DNA of 64,000 nt from Actinokineospora enzanensis DSM 44649 (GTDB taxonomy: Bacteria; Actinomycetota; Actinomycetes; Mycobacteriales; Pseudonocardiaceae): positions 88,051 to 152,050 of the forward strand of contig NZ_KB894419.1 of the NCBI RefSeq assembly GCF_000374445.1, read 5' to 3'. Below the pieces are notes generated by a model, which did no database searches, was not told where the DNA came from, and was given only the letters and a program-made list of their open reading frames with translations. This document shows, piece by piece, positions 8,872-17,588 of this stretch; within the stretch, counting starts at the first letter, position 1, and every line of letters begins with the position of its first letter. The position numbers and the translations under genes were made by a program.

Positions 8872-9282
8872 GTGTTCGAAAGCATCGGCTGGTCCGAGAT
8901 CCTCGTGCTCGCCGTGGCCGGGTTGTTCATCCTCGGCCCCGAGCGCCTGCCCTCGGCGGCGGCCTGGGTCGGCCGCAACATCCGCAAGGTCCGCGAGTTC
9001 GCCTCCGGCGCCCGCGACCAGCTCAAGGGCGAGCTTGGCCCGGACTTCGACGAGCTCCGCAAACCTCTGCAAGACCTCCAGCGCCTGCGCAGCTTCGACC
9101 CCAAGCAGATAGTCGCCAACCAGCTCTTCGGCGACGACACCAACGGCACGAAGCAGAACGGCTTCTCGGCCACCGCCCAGCCGTCGATCCCGCCCGTGCC
9201 GCCCGCCTCGCCCGCGGTCAAGCCGGACCCGCCGAAGCCCACCTCCGGCGAGCGCCCCCAGATCGACCCGGACGCCACCTGA
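8872..9282 (+). CDS. tatB: Sec-independent translocase subunit TatB
   Basis: A 136-residue protein. The N-terminal membrane helix is WSEILVLAVAGLFILGPERLP, with the conserved glutamate in the membrane and the GPERLP hinge of the TatA/B family, then an amphipathic helix (AAAWVGRNIRKVREFA) and a Pro-rich tail. TatB works with TatC in export of folded proteins carrying twin-arginine signals. The longer amphipathic region favours TatB over TatA, and its place after htrA matches mycobacterial Rv1224. GTG 8872 has GGAGG eight bases upstream. Confidence 0.88.
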   Translation: MFESIGWSEILVLAVAGLFILGPERLPSAAAWVGRNIRKVREFASGARDQLKGELGPDFDELRKPLQDLQRLRSFDPKQIVANQLFGDDTNGTKQNGFSATAQPSIPPVPPASPAVKPDPPKPTSGERPQIDPDAT

Positions 9283-9296
9283 CGCTGTTCGATTTT

Positions 9297-9345
9297 TCCC
9301 GCCACCCGCCCCCGCATCCCCGCCCGGCATCGTCCCCGGCTTGGC
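9297..9345. repeat. Interspersed intergenic repeat, copy 1
   Basis: About 48 bases that nearly match 48511-48557 in the same orientation (about three differences). The shared core includes CCCCGCCCGGCATCGTCCCC. Both copies lie outside genes and a short way past the 3' end of a minus-strand gene (here mrp). See the finding. Confidence 0.6.
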
Positions 9346-9410
9346 GACCACGCTGCTGCCAGGGCACCGGGAGCGTCGCGGGACGGCACCACGGATCTGT
9401 GCACGTGACC

Positions 9411-9439
9411 GATGCCCGCCCCACCTCGGGGCGGGCATC
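9411..9439. terminator. Bidirectional hairpin between tatB and mrp
   Basis: A perfect 12-base stem (GATGCCCGCCCC with its complement) and a five-base loop. It lies between two converging genes, 129 bases after tatB and 40 bases beyond the mrp stop on the other strand, so it can serve both. Confidence 0.7.
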
Positions 9440-9478
9440 GCCATCTCCGCCGTGAAGTCCGCGGGACAGCCAGGAGGG

Positions 9479-10624
9479 TCAGCGTCCGGCCGGGCTCACC
9501 GACAGCATCCGTCCGGCCAAGCCCCGCGCTCGCACCGACAGTTTCGTCGCGACCTCGGTCAGCACCCGGGCCGCCGCAGTCTCCGGCCCGGACTTCACCA
9601 GCGGCGCCCCAGCGTCCCCACCCTCACGCAACCGCGGGTCCAACGGCACCTGCCCAAGCAACGGCACCGAAGACCCCACCGCCCGCGACAGCGACTCCGC
9701 CACCGTCTGACCGCCGCCCGCGCCGAACACGTCCATCCGCGAACCGTCCGGCAGTTCCAGCCACGACATGTTCTCGATGACCCCCGCCACCCGCTGCCGC
9801 GTCTGCAGCGCGATCGCCCCCGCGCGCTCGGCGACCTCCGCCGCCGCCTGCTGCGGGGTGGTGACCACCAGGATCTCCGCGTTCGGGATCAGCTGGGCCA
9901 CCGAGATGGCGATGTCGCCGGTGCCGGGCGGCAGGTCGAGCAGCAGCACGTCCAGGTCGCCCCAGAACACGTCGGCGAGGAACTGCTGGAGGGCGCGGTG
10001 CAGCATCGGGCCGCGCCAGACGACCGGGGTGTTGCCGGGGGTGAACATGCCGATGGAGATGACCTTCACGCCGTGCGCCTGGGGCGGCAGGATCATCTTC
10101 TCGACCTTGGTGGGCTTCTCGGTCGCGCCGAGCATGCGCGGGATCGAGTGGCCGTAGATGTCGGCGTCGACGATGCCGACCTTGACGCCGCGGGCGGCCA
10201 TGGCGACCGCCAGGTTGACCGTGACGCTGGACTTGCCGACGCCGCCCTTGCCGGAGGCGACGCAGTACACGCGGGTGAGCGAGCCGGGTTCGGCGAACGG
10301 GATGCGCGGTTCCTCGGCGTCGCCGCGCAGGGACTTGCGCAGGGCGGTGCGCTGCTCGTCGTTCATCACGTCCAGCTCGACGCGCACATCGATGACCCCG
10401 GGCAGCGCGACCACCGCGGCGGTCACATCACGGGTGATCTTGTCCCGGAGCGGACAGCCCGCGACCGTGAGATAGATGGCGACATCGACGCGGCCGTCCG
10501 GGTGCACGGTCACGTCCTTGACCATGCCGAGGTCGGTGATCGGCCGGTGGATCTCCGGGTCCTGCACACCCGCCAGTGCCGCGCGGACGGCCTCGACGCC
10601 GGGAACCTGATCGGTGGTGGTCAC
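9479..10624 (-). CDS. mrp: Mrp/ApbC iron-sulfur cluster carrier ATPase
   Basis: A 381-residue P-loop ATPase. The first about 90 residues form a MIP18 (DUF59) domain (VQDPEIHRPITDLGMV). The deviant Walker A ASGKGGVGKSSVTVN near residue 125, then DADIYGHSIPRMLG and LLDLPPGTGDIAI mark the Mrp/NBP35 family, which carries Fe-S clusters to target proteins. The CxxC pair of many Mrp proteins is not apparent. The start is GTG 10624, with TAGCAT six bases upstream and no ribosome site, suggesting leaderless translation. It is divergent from the MarR gene. Confidence 0.9.
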   Translation of the reverse strand: MTTTDQVPGVEAVRAALAGVQDPEIHRPITDLGMVKDVTVHPDGRVDVAIYLTVAGCPLRDKITRDVTAAVVALPGVIDVRVELDVMNDEQRTALRKSLRGDAEEPRIPFAEPGSLTRVYCVASGKGGVGKSSVTVNLAVAMAARGVKVGIVDADIYGHSIPRMLGATEKPTKVEKMILPPQAHGVKVISIGMFTPGNTPVVWRGPMLHRALQQFLADVFWGDLDVLLLDLPPGTGDIAISVAQLIPNAEILVVTTPQQAAAEVAERAGAIALQTRQRVAGVIENMSWLELPDGSRMDVFGAGGGQTVAESLSRAVGSSVPLLGQVPLDPRLREGGDAGAPLVKSGPETAAARVLTEVATKLSVRARGLAGRMLSVSPAGR

Positions 10625-10770
10625 CTGTCCATGCTACGGGCGGGTAGTGGTCACCCGGTCGAGTGGGACAGGAAGCACAGTCATTGTCAAGGGCAACAAG
10701 GGTGCTGTTCTGTCCGCCTACCGGGTTCCGTAGCATTGTCCTCCTGTTTTCGGGCCTCGAAGGAGGAACC

Positions 10771-11223
10771 TTGACCGTGCCGGACCAGTCCGCCCGGCCC
10801 ACCCGAGAAGAACTGCAGGCGTGGCGCGCGTTTTTGCGGGCGCACGCCCGGATTACCCGCTCGCTGGAGGCCGAACTGGTGGCCGAGCAGCGGCTTTCGC
10901 TCGGTGGGTACGACGTGCTCGTCCAACTCGCCGAAGCTCCGGAACGCAAATTGCGAATGGCAGAACTCGCCGACGCCGTGCTGCTGTCCCGCTCCGGCGT
11001 GACCCGCCTGGTCGACCGGCTCGAACGGGCCGGAATGGTGGCCAGGGAACGGGTCGCGGGCGATGGTCGCGGGGTGGTCGCCACCCTCACCGACCAGGGC
11101 CTCGACGTGCTGCGGATCGCCTCCACCACACACTTGGCCGGGGTCGTGCGGCACTTCGTGGCGCGGCTGGGGGCTGATCAGCTGCGGTACCTCGGCGACC
11201 TTTGCGATCAGCTCGTGGACTAG
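10771..11223 (+). CDS. MarR family transcriptional regulator
   Basis: A winged-helix regulator of about 150 residues. The DNA-binding part reads LRMAELADAVLLSRSGVTRLVDRLERAGMV, followed by the wing (GDGRGVVATLTDQG). It probably binds as a dimer and senses a small ligand; the target is unknown, with the divergent mrp promoter 146 bases away as one option. AGGAGG at 10761 can serve TTG 10771 (spacing 4) or GTG 10777 (spacing 10); upstream codons in the frame lack similarity to the family. Confidence 0.85.
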   Translation: MTVPDQSARPTREELQAWRAFLRAHARITRSLEAELVAEQRLSLGGYDVLVQLAEAPERKLRMAELADAVLLSRSGVTRLVDRLERAGMVARERVAGDGRGVVATLTDQGLDVLRIASTTHLAGVVRHFVARLGADQLRYLGDLCDQLVD

Positions 11224-11374
11224 GCGTTTCCCCGGCCGCGTGTCCGAATTCTCCCGCTCGTGAGTGATACCTACTCACTCGTTCGATATCGCGAGTCGTC
11301 GTCGGGCAAGATCCACGCCGACGGCATTGTCGAGAATGGCCCGCGGCTGGGTTAACGGTGGGAACCCAGGCTGG

Positions 11375-11932
11375 TCAGACGGGTTTGTCCAGCTGATTGG
11401 CCGGGACGTCATCCCAGCGTGGATCCTCGCGCAGGGATTTCGCCGCCGGGCGGGATTTGCCGCGCTTACCGCGCAGGTCGCCGCGTAGTTTGTCCAGTTC
11501 GCCGCGCAGGTAGTCGCGGGTGGCGACCTCGCCGACGGCCAGCCGCAGCGCGGCCAGCTCGCGGGCCAGGAACTCGGTGTCGGCCTTGGTCTGCGCGGCG
11601 CGGGCGCGGTCCTCCTCCAGCGACACCCGGTCCCGGTCGTCCTGTCGGTTCTGCGCGAGCAGGATCAACGGCGCCGCGTACGCCGCCTGCGTGGAGAACG
11701 CCAGGTTGAGCAGGATGAACGGGTACGGGTCCCAGCGCAGGGTCACCGCGACCAGGTTGACCGTGATCCACGCGACCACGATCATGGTCTGCCAGAACAG
11801 GAACTTGCCGGTGCCCAGGAACCGGGCCAGCCGCTCGGAGAAGCGGCCGAACGCGTCCGGGTCGATGGCGAAGCGCAGCCCGCGTGGCCTGCGCGGTTGG
11901 TCGAGGCGCCTGCGCGCGGTGGGTTCAGGCAC
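11375..11932 (-). CDS. DUF1003 membrane protein
   Basis: A 185-residue protein with two adjacent membrane helices (FLFWQTMIVVAWITVNLVAV and PFILLNLAFSTQAAYAAPLI) and a charged C-terminal helix (RVSLEEDRARAAQTKADTEF). This is the DUF1003 pattern; from memory the mycobacterial counterpart is Rv1231c. Its GTG start overlaps the stop of the MgtE-like gene by eight bases (GTGCCTGA), so the two are translationally coupled. Function unknown; the link to MgtE-like and CBS domains hints at divalent metal sensing. Confidence 0.8.
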   Translation of the reverse strand: MPEPTARRRLDQPRRPRGLRFAIDPDAFGRFSERLARFLGTGKFLFWQTMIVVAWITVNLVAVTLRWDPYPFILLNLAFSTQAAYAAPLILLAQNRQDDRDRVSLEEDRARAAQTKADTEFLARELAALRLAVGEVATRDYLRGELDKLRGDLRGKRGKSRPAAKSLREDPRWDDVPANQLDKPV

Positions 11933-13199
11933 GGCGGGCTTCCTCCGCGACCGGGTCGATGTGCGGCTCGCGTTCCCGCCAGCCCTCGGGCAGCAGGTGG
12001 TCGAGCACGTCGTCCACGGTGATCGCGCCCAGCAGGTGGTCCTCGTCGTCCACCACCGGCGCGCACACCAGGTTGTAGGTGGCGAAGTAGCGGGTGACCT
12101 CGACCAGCGAGTCGGTCGGCCGCAGGCTCGCCAGCTTCTTGTCCACCGCGCCCGCCACCAGGTCGAACGGCGGCTCGCGGAGCAACCGCTGGATGTGCAC
12201 GCAGCCCAGGTAGCGGCCGGTCGGGGTGGCGGTCGGCGGGCGGCAGACGAACACCATGCTGGCCAGCGCGGGCGTCAGGTCCGGGTTGCGCACCCTGGCC
12301 AGCGCCTCGGCGATCGGCGCGTCCGGGGTGAGCACGATCGGCTCGGGCGTCATCAGGCCGCCAGCGGTGTCGTACGAGTACTCCAGCAGCCGCCTGACCG
12401 GCGCGGACTCCTCCGGCTCCATCAGCTCCAACAGCCGGTTCTTGTCCATTTCGGACAGTTCGGCGAGCAGGTCGGCGGCGTCGTCCGGGTCCATCGCCTC
12501 CAGCACGTCGGCGGCCCGCTCCTCGTCCAGGTGCGCCAGCAGCTCCTTCTGGTCGTCCTCGGGCAGCTCCTCGATGACGTCCGCCAGCCGCTCGTCGTCC
12601 AGCGCGTCGGCCACCTCGTAGCGGCGCTTGAGCGGCAGGTCCTGCAACGCGCTGGCCACGTCCGCGGCCCGCATGGTGTCGAACACGGCCAACAGCTGGT
12701 GCGCGGCCTGCGGCTGCCCGGTCAGCTCGGTGATCCCCGGCGCCCGGATCTCCGACCAGGTCAGCACCTGGATCGGCCCGCGCCTGCCGAGCCTGCCGGT
12801 GCGCTCGCGGATCGCCACCCGCCCCAGCACCCAGTCCCGCGTCCTGGTCGGCTCCATCGCGGTGTCGACCACCACCGCCTGCGCCCCGGAGGCCACCACC
12901 TCAACCCGCGCGTCCAGCAGCTGCCCGACCACCAGCACCTCGTTCGGCCGCTGGTGGAAGTGCCGCAGGTTGACCGACCCGGTGGCCAGCATGATCGCGT
13001 TCGGCTCGATCCCGGCCACCCGCAGCATCGGCACGAAGATCCGCCGCCGGGTTGCCAGCTCGATGACGACGCCAAGCACCCGCGGCGGGGCGCCGTCCAC
13101 CCGCAGGCCCGCGACCAGGTCCCGGATGCGCCCGATCGACTCGCCGTCCGGGCCGAACACGGGCAGGCCGAGCAACTGTGCCACGAAGATCTTGCCCAT
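11925..13199 (-). CDS. MgtE-like regulatory protein: PRC-barrel, MgtE N domain and CBS pair, no channel
   Basis: A 424-residue soluble protein. Residues about 8-80 resemble a PRC barrel (VFGPDGESIGRIRDLV). The middle is the superhelical MgtE N domain (ALQDLPLKRRYEVADALDDE, DDAADLLAELSEM). The last 150 residues are two CBS motifs (AGGLMTPEPIVL; VCAPVVDDEDHLLGAITVDD). The magnesium channel domain of true MgtE is absent. This fits mycobacterial Rv1232c. I infer a cytosolic Mg2+ or nucleotide sensor working with the coupled DUF1003 membrane protein. The start may be ATG 13199 or GTG 13208, three codons earlier. Confidence 0.82.
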   Translation of the reverse strand: MGKIFVAQLLGLPVFGPDGESIGRIRDLVAGLRVDGAPPRVLGVVIELATRRRIFVPMLRVAGIEPNAIMLATGSVNLRHFHQRPNEVLVVGQLLDARVEVVASGAQAVVVDTAMEPTRTRDWVLGRVAIRERTGRLGRRGPIQVLTWSEIRAPGITELTGQPQAAHQLLAVFDTMRAADVASALQDLPLKRRYEVADALDDERLADVIEELPEDDQKELLAHLDEERAADVLEAMDPDDAADLLAELSEMDKNRLLELMEPEESAPVRRLLEYSYDTAGGLMTPEPIVLTPDAPIAEALARVRNPDLTPALASMVFVCRPPTATPTGRYLGCVHIQRLLREPPFDLVAGAVDKKLASLRPTDSLVEVTRYFATYNLVCAPVVDDEDHLLGAITVDDVLDHLLPEGWREREPHIDPVAEEARRA

Positions 13200-13245
13200 G
13201 CCCGCCACGTCGGTCAGGCTAGCCGCACTCCCGCGAGCGCACCCG

Positions 13246-14169
13246 TCAACTGTGACCGGCGCGCTGGTAGAGCACGGCCCGCTTGTCGCGGGTCCGGGTG
13301 ACCAGGCCGTTGTCGTGCAGCACGGACAGGTGGTAGGAGACGGTGCCCACCGCCAGACCGTGCCGCCTGCCCAGCTCGGTGGTCGTCCGCGGCACCTCCA
13401 GGTCACGCAGCAGCGCGGCGCGCGTGGGTCCGAGCAGACGGGCGACCGCGGCCGGGTCGCCGCCGCGCGGGACGCCGAGACCGTTCGCCGGGAAGTACAC
13501 GGCGGCGTCGTCGGCCAGCTGCACCAGGCACACGGGCCAGGACAGCGCGGAGGGCACCAGGACCAGGTTCGCCGGGTGCGTCTCGACCTCCATGTCGCTC
13601 TTCTGGATGCGCAGCGCCGCACCGTCCCAGTCGAGCCTGCTGTTGAGGCTGCCCAGCATCGAGCCGAGCCCGCTCGTCGCCATCACCTGCGCCTTGGCGG
13701 ACAGATCCGCGTGCAAGCGCTCGCGCAGCCCCGACCAGCTGTCGGCCATCGCCGCCGACCAGAACCGCACCAGCCCCGACGTCACCCGCGCGACGAACGT
13801 GCCCGACTCGACCGCGTCCAGCACCTCCGGCGTCGTCCGCGACATCGCGGCCACCTGGGCCGCGGCCTGCTCCGGCGCCGTGGCCGCGACCTGCTCCAAC
13901 TGGGTCTCCCACAACCGCTCGGGCGCGGCGGACGGCGGAGTGGGGGTGAGCAGGTCGAGCAGGTTGCCGGTGGGCGTGGGCAGGGTCCCGGCGACCAACC
14001 GCACATCCCGGTCCTTCAACGCGAACCGCGCGGCGGCCCCGGGGTCACCGAAGATCGGATGCGTCCGGCCGTAGACGGTGACCTGCAACCAGGCCAACGC
14101 CTCGCACACCGGGGACACCGCCAGCCGGACCCGGGCCAGGGCAGCGGAGTCCAGGTGCATCTTGATCAC
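13246..14169 (-). CDS. ArsR-type winged-helix regulator with DUF5937 domain
   Basis: A 307-residue regulator with an unusual order: a long N-terminal ligand or dimer domain (DUF5937-like) and the helix-turn-helix at the C-terminus (TTTELGRRHGLAVGTVSYHLSVLHDNGLV). The GTG at 14169 has TACTGT seven bases upstream, which favours a leaderless start there over ATG 14160. A nested palindrome lies 25 bases upstream, so it may regulate itself. It is on the same strand as the MgtE-like gene, 46 bases apart, but the target is unknown. Confidence 0.78.
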   Translation of the reverse strand: MIKMHLDSAALARVRLAVSPVCEALAWLQVTVYGRTHPIFGDPGAAARFALKDRDVRLVAGTLPTPTGNLLDLLTPTPPSAAPERLWETQLEQVAATAPEQAAAQVAAMSRTTPEVLDAVESGTFVARVTSGLVRFWSAAMADSWSGLRERLHADLSAKAQVMATSGLGSMLGSLNSRLDWDGAALRIQKSDMEVETHPANLVLVPSALSWPVCLVQLADDAAVYFPANGLGVPRGGDPAAVARLLGPTRAALLRDLEVPRTTTELGRRHGLAVGTVSYHLSVLHDNGLVTRTRDKRAVLYQRAGHS

Positions 14170-14193
14170 ACGATCGACAGTAGCCCTGGATTC

Positions 14194-14218
14194 GAACCGA
14201 CTCGAAACGTTTCGGTTC
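14194..14218. promoter_or_regulatory. Nested palindrome, candidate operator
   Basis: CGAAACGTTTCG (14203-14214) is a perfect 12-base palindrome, and GAACCGA (14194-14200) pairs with TCGGTTC (14212-14218). It lies just upstream of the DUF5937 regulator start, where an autoregulatory site is expected. Confidence 0.45.
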
Positions 14219-14499
14219 CCGGATCGCGTGCGGTGAGCTTGACCTCGTCGGGGGGAAACTGGGGGTGACGGCCGGGGCGCGCGAGCCCCGGCCGTCTTCC
14301 ATCCGCCCACAGGAGGTGTGCGGCGTCGCGCCCTGATCAGCATCGTCGCGTCTGTCCGATGTGGAGCGACGGGGACCGGGAAGCGTCGCCGATGTGGTGT
14401 TGCGCAGGCCACAGTGGCGTGGTCGGGGGTGACATGGTCGACTACAACCCCGGAGAGGGTTACCGGCGAGTTAACCCCGACCGCCGATCGGAGGACGCG
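14219..14499. other. Non-coding stretch before the CoA-ester lyase pair, with one hairpin
   Basis: No convincing gene is seen here. A perfect 12-base hairpin lies at 14267-14296 (GACGGCCGGGGC and complement, six-base loop) with no gene upstream on its strand, so it may be an attenuator or the end of a small untranslated RNA. An AGGAGG at 14311 touches a GTG but has no workable spacing. Confidence 0.4.
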
Positions 14500-15564
14500 T
14501 TGCGCTCACCCAAGGACTTCTTCCGGCCGTTGGCGGTCGGCGCCCCGGAGCCGGTGCGGGAGATCCCGTTCCGACCATCGCGGATGATCCACTTCTTCGA
14601 CCCGGGGAACGAGAAGATGGCCGCCAAGGTGCCGGAGCTGGTGGGGCGGGCCGATGTGGTGCTCGGCAACCTGGAGGACGCCATCCGGGCCGACCACAAG
14701 GAGCGGGCGCGGGCCGGGCTGGTGCGGATCGCGCGGGCCACCGAGTTCGGTGACACCCAGCTGTGGACGCGGGTCAACAGCCTGGACTCGCCGTGGGTGC
14801 TGGATGACCTGATCACGTTGGTCACCGAGATCGGCGACAAGCTGGACGTGATCATGGTGCCGAAGGTCGAAGGCGCCGAGGACATCCACTACGTCGACCG
14901 ACTGCTCGCCCAGTTGGAGGCGCGCGCCGGGCTGAGCAGGCCGATCCTGGTGCACGCGCTGTTGGAGACCGCGAGCGGCGTGGCCGACGTCGAGCAGATC
15001 GCGATGGCGAGCCCGCGTATGCAGGGCATCTCGCTCGGGCCCGCCGACCTCGCCGCGAGCAGGCGGATGAAGACGACCCGGGTCGGTGGCGGCCATCCCG
15101 GCTACCTCGTGCGCACCGACCCCACCGGCGACGACCTGACCGCCGGGCGCGCCACGTACCAACAGGACCTCTGGCACTACACCGTCGCCCGCATGGTCGA
15201 CGCCTGCGCGGCCGCCGGGATCCTGCCGTACTACGGGCCGTTCGGCGACATCGCCGACGTCGTGGCCTGCGAGGACCAGTTCCGCAACGCCTTCCTGCTC
15301 GGCTGCGTCGGCGCGTGGAGCCTGCACCCGAGGCAGATCGACATCGCCCGCCGGGTCTTCTCCCCGGACCCGGCCGAGGTCGCCTGGGCCCGTCGGGTCA
15401 TCGCGGCGATGGGGGACGGCACCGGCGCGGTGATGATCGACGGGAAGATGCAGGACGACGCCACCGTCAAACAGTGCCGCGTGGTGGCCGAACTGGCCGA
15501 CGCGCTCGCCGCCCGCGACCCGGAACTCGCCCGCGCCTACGCCCAGGAGTCCCCCGATGCCTGA
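14500..15564 (+). CDS. HpcH/HpaI-type CoA-ester lyase (CitE/malyl-CoA lyase superfamily), first paralogue
   Basis: A 354-residue TIM-barrel lyase. [20 protein letters not shown] opens the barrel; VLGNLEDAI holds the metal-binding acidic residues, [10 protein letters not shown] follows, and [13 protein letters not shown] is the C-terminal strand signature. [14 protein letters not shown] matches the CoA-binding end of the family. It should split or form a malyl-CoA-like ester with Mg2+. The TTG at 14500 has GGAGGA five bases upstream and gives a start in line with relatives; ATG 14434 is an alternative. It overlaps the next lyase gene by eight bases. Confidence 0.85.
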   Translation: MRSPKDFFRPLAVGAPEPVREIPFRPSRMIHFFDPGNEKMAAKVPELVGRADVVLGNLEDAIRADHKERARAGLVRIARATEFGDTQLWTRVNSLDSPWVLDDLITLVTEIGDKLDVIMVPKVEGAEDIHYVDRLLAQLEARAGLSRPILVHALLETASGVADVEQIAMASPRMQGISLGPADLAASRRMKTTRVGGGHPGYLVRTDPTGDDLTAGRATYQQDLWHYTVARMVDACAAAGILPYYGPFGDIADVVACEDQFRNAFLLGCVGAWSLHPRQIDIARRVFSPDPAEVAWARRVIAAMGDGTGAVMIDGKMQDDATVKQCRVVAELADALAARDPELARAYAQESPDA

Positions 15565-16414
15565 CCCGCGCCCCCGCCGCTCCGTGCTGTACATGCCGGG
15601 CGCCAACGAACGCGCGTTGGAGAAGGCGAAAACCCTCGACGCCGACGCGTTGATCCTCGACCTGGAGGACTCCGTCGCCCCGGACAGCAAGGCGGAGGGC
15701 CGCGCCCGCGTGTGCGCCGTCGTCGAATCCGGCGCGTATGGCCGCCGCGAGGTCGCCATCCGCGTCAACGGCCTGGACACGGAATGGTTCACGGCCGACA
15801 TCCACGCCGCGGCCGCCGCCCGCCCGGACGCGGTGGTGGTCCCCAAGGTCGACTCCGCCGCCGACGTCCACCGCATCGAGTCGGCACTGGGCGACGGCCC
15901 GTCGGCCATCTGGGCCATGCTGGAAACCCCGACCGCCATGCTGCACGCCCACGAGATCGCGTCAGCCTCGGACCGGCTGACCGTGCTGGTGTTGGGCACC
16001 AACGACCTGGCAAAGGAGCTGCACGCCGAGTTCATCCCCGGCCGCGCACCCCTGCTGACCAGCCTCTCCCTCGCCCTCCTCGGCGCCAGAGCCGCGGGCA
16101 AGGTGATCCTCGACGGCGTCTACAACGACGTGAAGGACCTGGACGGCTTCGCCGAGGAATGCACCCAGGCCCGCCAGTTCGGCTTCGACGGCAAGACGTT
16201 GATCCACCCGAGCCAACTGGAGCCGTGCAACCGCATCTTCGCCCCGTCGGCCGCGGAGATCGCCCACGCGGAGAAGGTGATCGCCGCGTTCGACGAGGCC
16301 ATGGCGGCGGGACGGGGGGTGGCCACGGTGGACGGCCGCATGATCGAAAACCTGCACGTGGCCAACGCCCGCCGCATCCTGGCCGTCGCCGCCGCCATTG
16401 CGGACCGAGATTGA
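15557..16414 (+). CDS. CitE-like CoA-ester lyase, second paralogue
   Basis: A 285-residue member of the same superfamily: [18 protein letters not shown] at the N-terminus, [20 protein letters not shown] with the acidic metal ligands, [14 protein letters not shown] with the catalytic glutamate region, GTNDLAKEL, and [17 protein letters not shown] at the end. Overlap with the upstream paralogue means coupled synthesis, so the two may form a mixed complex or successive steps (for example beta-methylmalyl-CoA and malyl-CoA cleavage). The real substrate cannot be told from sequence. Confidence 0.87.
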   Translation: MPDPRPRRSVLYMPGANERALEKAKTLDADALILDLEDSVAPDSKAEGRARVCAVVESGAYGRREVAIRVNGLDTEWFTADIHAAAAARPDAVVVPKVDSAADVHRIESALGDGPSAIWAMLETPTAMLHAHEIASASDRLTVLVLGTNDLAKELHAEFIPGRAPLLTSLSLALLGARAAGKVILDGVYNDVKDLDGFAEECTQARQFGFDGKTLIHPSQLEPCNRIFAPSAAEIAHAEKVIAAFDEAMAAGRGVATVDGRMIENLHVANARRILAVAAAIADRD

Positions 16415-16472
16415 TTGGGTTCGCAACGATGAGTATGCGCGCAGGGTAGGTACTCACCGTAGAGTTGGCCGC

Positions 16473-17588
16473 ATGGTCAACCAGGTGTTGAGTGAGATCG
16501 AGGTGGAGGGTTACACCTCGATCTCTCGCGCCCGGGTTGATCTGCGCGAACTGAATGTGTTCGTCGGTGCCAACGGCGCGGGCAAGAGCAACTTCGTCGG
16601 AGTACTGGAACTCGTCGGCCGGATCGTGGACCAGGAACTCGGCTTTCACGTCGGGGTCAATGGGGGAGCATCGGCCCTGCTTGACCGTGTGCTGACCACC
16701 GGACGAATCCGGGTCGGACTGGCGGGCGGGCGCAACGCCTACGAGGCAGTGCTGGTGCCCGCCGCCAACGATGAACTGATCTTCGAACGCGAAGTCGTGT
16801 CCTACCAGGGCGAGGGGCTGGATCAGCCGTTTACCCAGGGTTTGGGCAGCGGCCATCGGGAGAGCAGGCTGGCAGCGCTAGCGGAACAGGGCGGACCCGT
16901 CTCCTACGTCCTCGGTCTGCTGCGTGGATGTCGTGTCTTCCATTTTCACGACACCAGTCGGGATGCCCCGGTCAAGCAACTCAGTCCAATCGCCGACAAC
17001 CTGGGGTTGCGCGGCGACGCGGGCAACCTCGCCGCCGTGCTCCTGGCAATGCGCGACAGCCCCGATGCGGCAGCCCGCTCGGCGTACCGGCGAGTCGGTG
17101 CCGTGGTGCGTCAAGTCGCGCCCTTCTTCCGTGACTTCGTCCTGGTGCCGGACCACGACCACGTCCTGCTCCGCTGGCGCCAAACCGACTCCGACGTCGT
17201 GTTCTCCGCGAACCAGCTCTCCGACGGAACGCTGCGGTTCATCTGCCTGGCCACGTTGCTGCTACAGCCGACCCTGCCGGGGCTGGTCGTGTTGGACGAG
17301 CCGGAGTTGGGGCTGCACCCGTACGCGATCGTCCAGTTGGCTGGCTTGCTCCGACAGGCGAGCACCAGAGCCCAGGTTCTGCTCGCAACCCAATCGGTGA
17401 CCCTGATGAACCAATTCGGCGTGGACGACCTGGTCATCGTCGAGCGACGCGGCGGTAGCTCGGTGTTCACTCGCCCGGACCCCGCTGACCTGGCCGCTTG
17501 GCTGGATGAGTACTCCCTCGGAGAACTCTGGGAGAAGAACATCCTGGGCGGCAGGCCGGGGCCCGCGGGAAGTGGCCCGCGTGCCTGA
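16473..17588 (+). CDS. AAA (AAA_21/OLD-like) ATPase of a candidate defence pair
   Basis: A 371-residue ABC/SMC-type ATPase. Walker A FVGANGAGKSN is at residues about 30-40, a signature-like NQLSDGTLRF near residue 248, and Walker B GLVVLDEPELGLHP near residue 270, followed by an H-loop area LLATQSVTLMNQF. This is the organisation of OLD-family ATPases without the TOPRIM nuclease, which is supplied by the next gene (eight-base overlap, GTGCCTGA). ATG 16473 has TAGAGT seven bases upstream, a leaderless promoter. Codon use is less GC-biased than in the flanking lyase and dehydrogenase genes, which suggests recent arrival. Confidence 0.85.
   Translation: MVNQVLSEIEVEGYTSISRARVDLRELNVFVGANGAGKSNFVGVLELVGRIVDQELGFHVGVNGGASALLDRVLTTGRIRVGLAGGRNAYEAVLVPAANDELIFEREVVSYQGEGLDQPFTQGLGSGHRESRLAALAEQGGPVSYVLGLLRGCRVFHFHDTSRDAPVKQLSPIADNLGLRGDAGNLAAVLLAMRDSPDAAARSAYRRVGAVVRQVAPFFRDFVLVPDHDHVLLRWRQTDSDVVFSANQLSDGTLRFICLATLLLQPTLPGLVVLDEPELGLHPYAIVQLAGLLRQASTRAQVLLATQSVTLMNQFGVDDLVIVERRGGSSVFTRPDPADLAAWLDEYSLGELWEKNILGGRPGPAGSGPRA

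Noticed and set aside
11264..11488. Plus-strand ORF between the MarR and DUF1003 genes
   Set aside because: It overlaps the convergent DUF1003 gene and has neither ribosome site nor family features.
14318..14587. Plus-strand ORF starting at GTG 14318 next to an AGGAGG
   Set aside because: The ribosome site touches the start with no spacing, the product is Arg/Thr-rich without similarity, and it overlaps the lyase gene.
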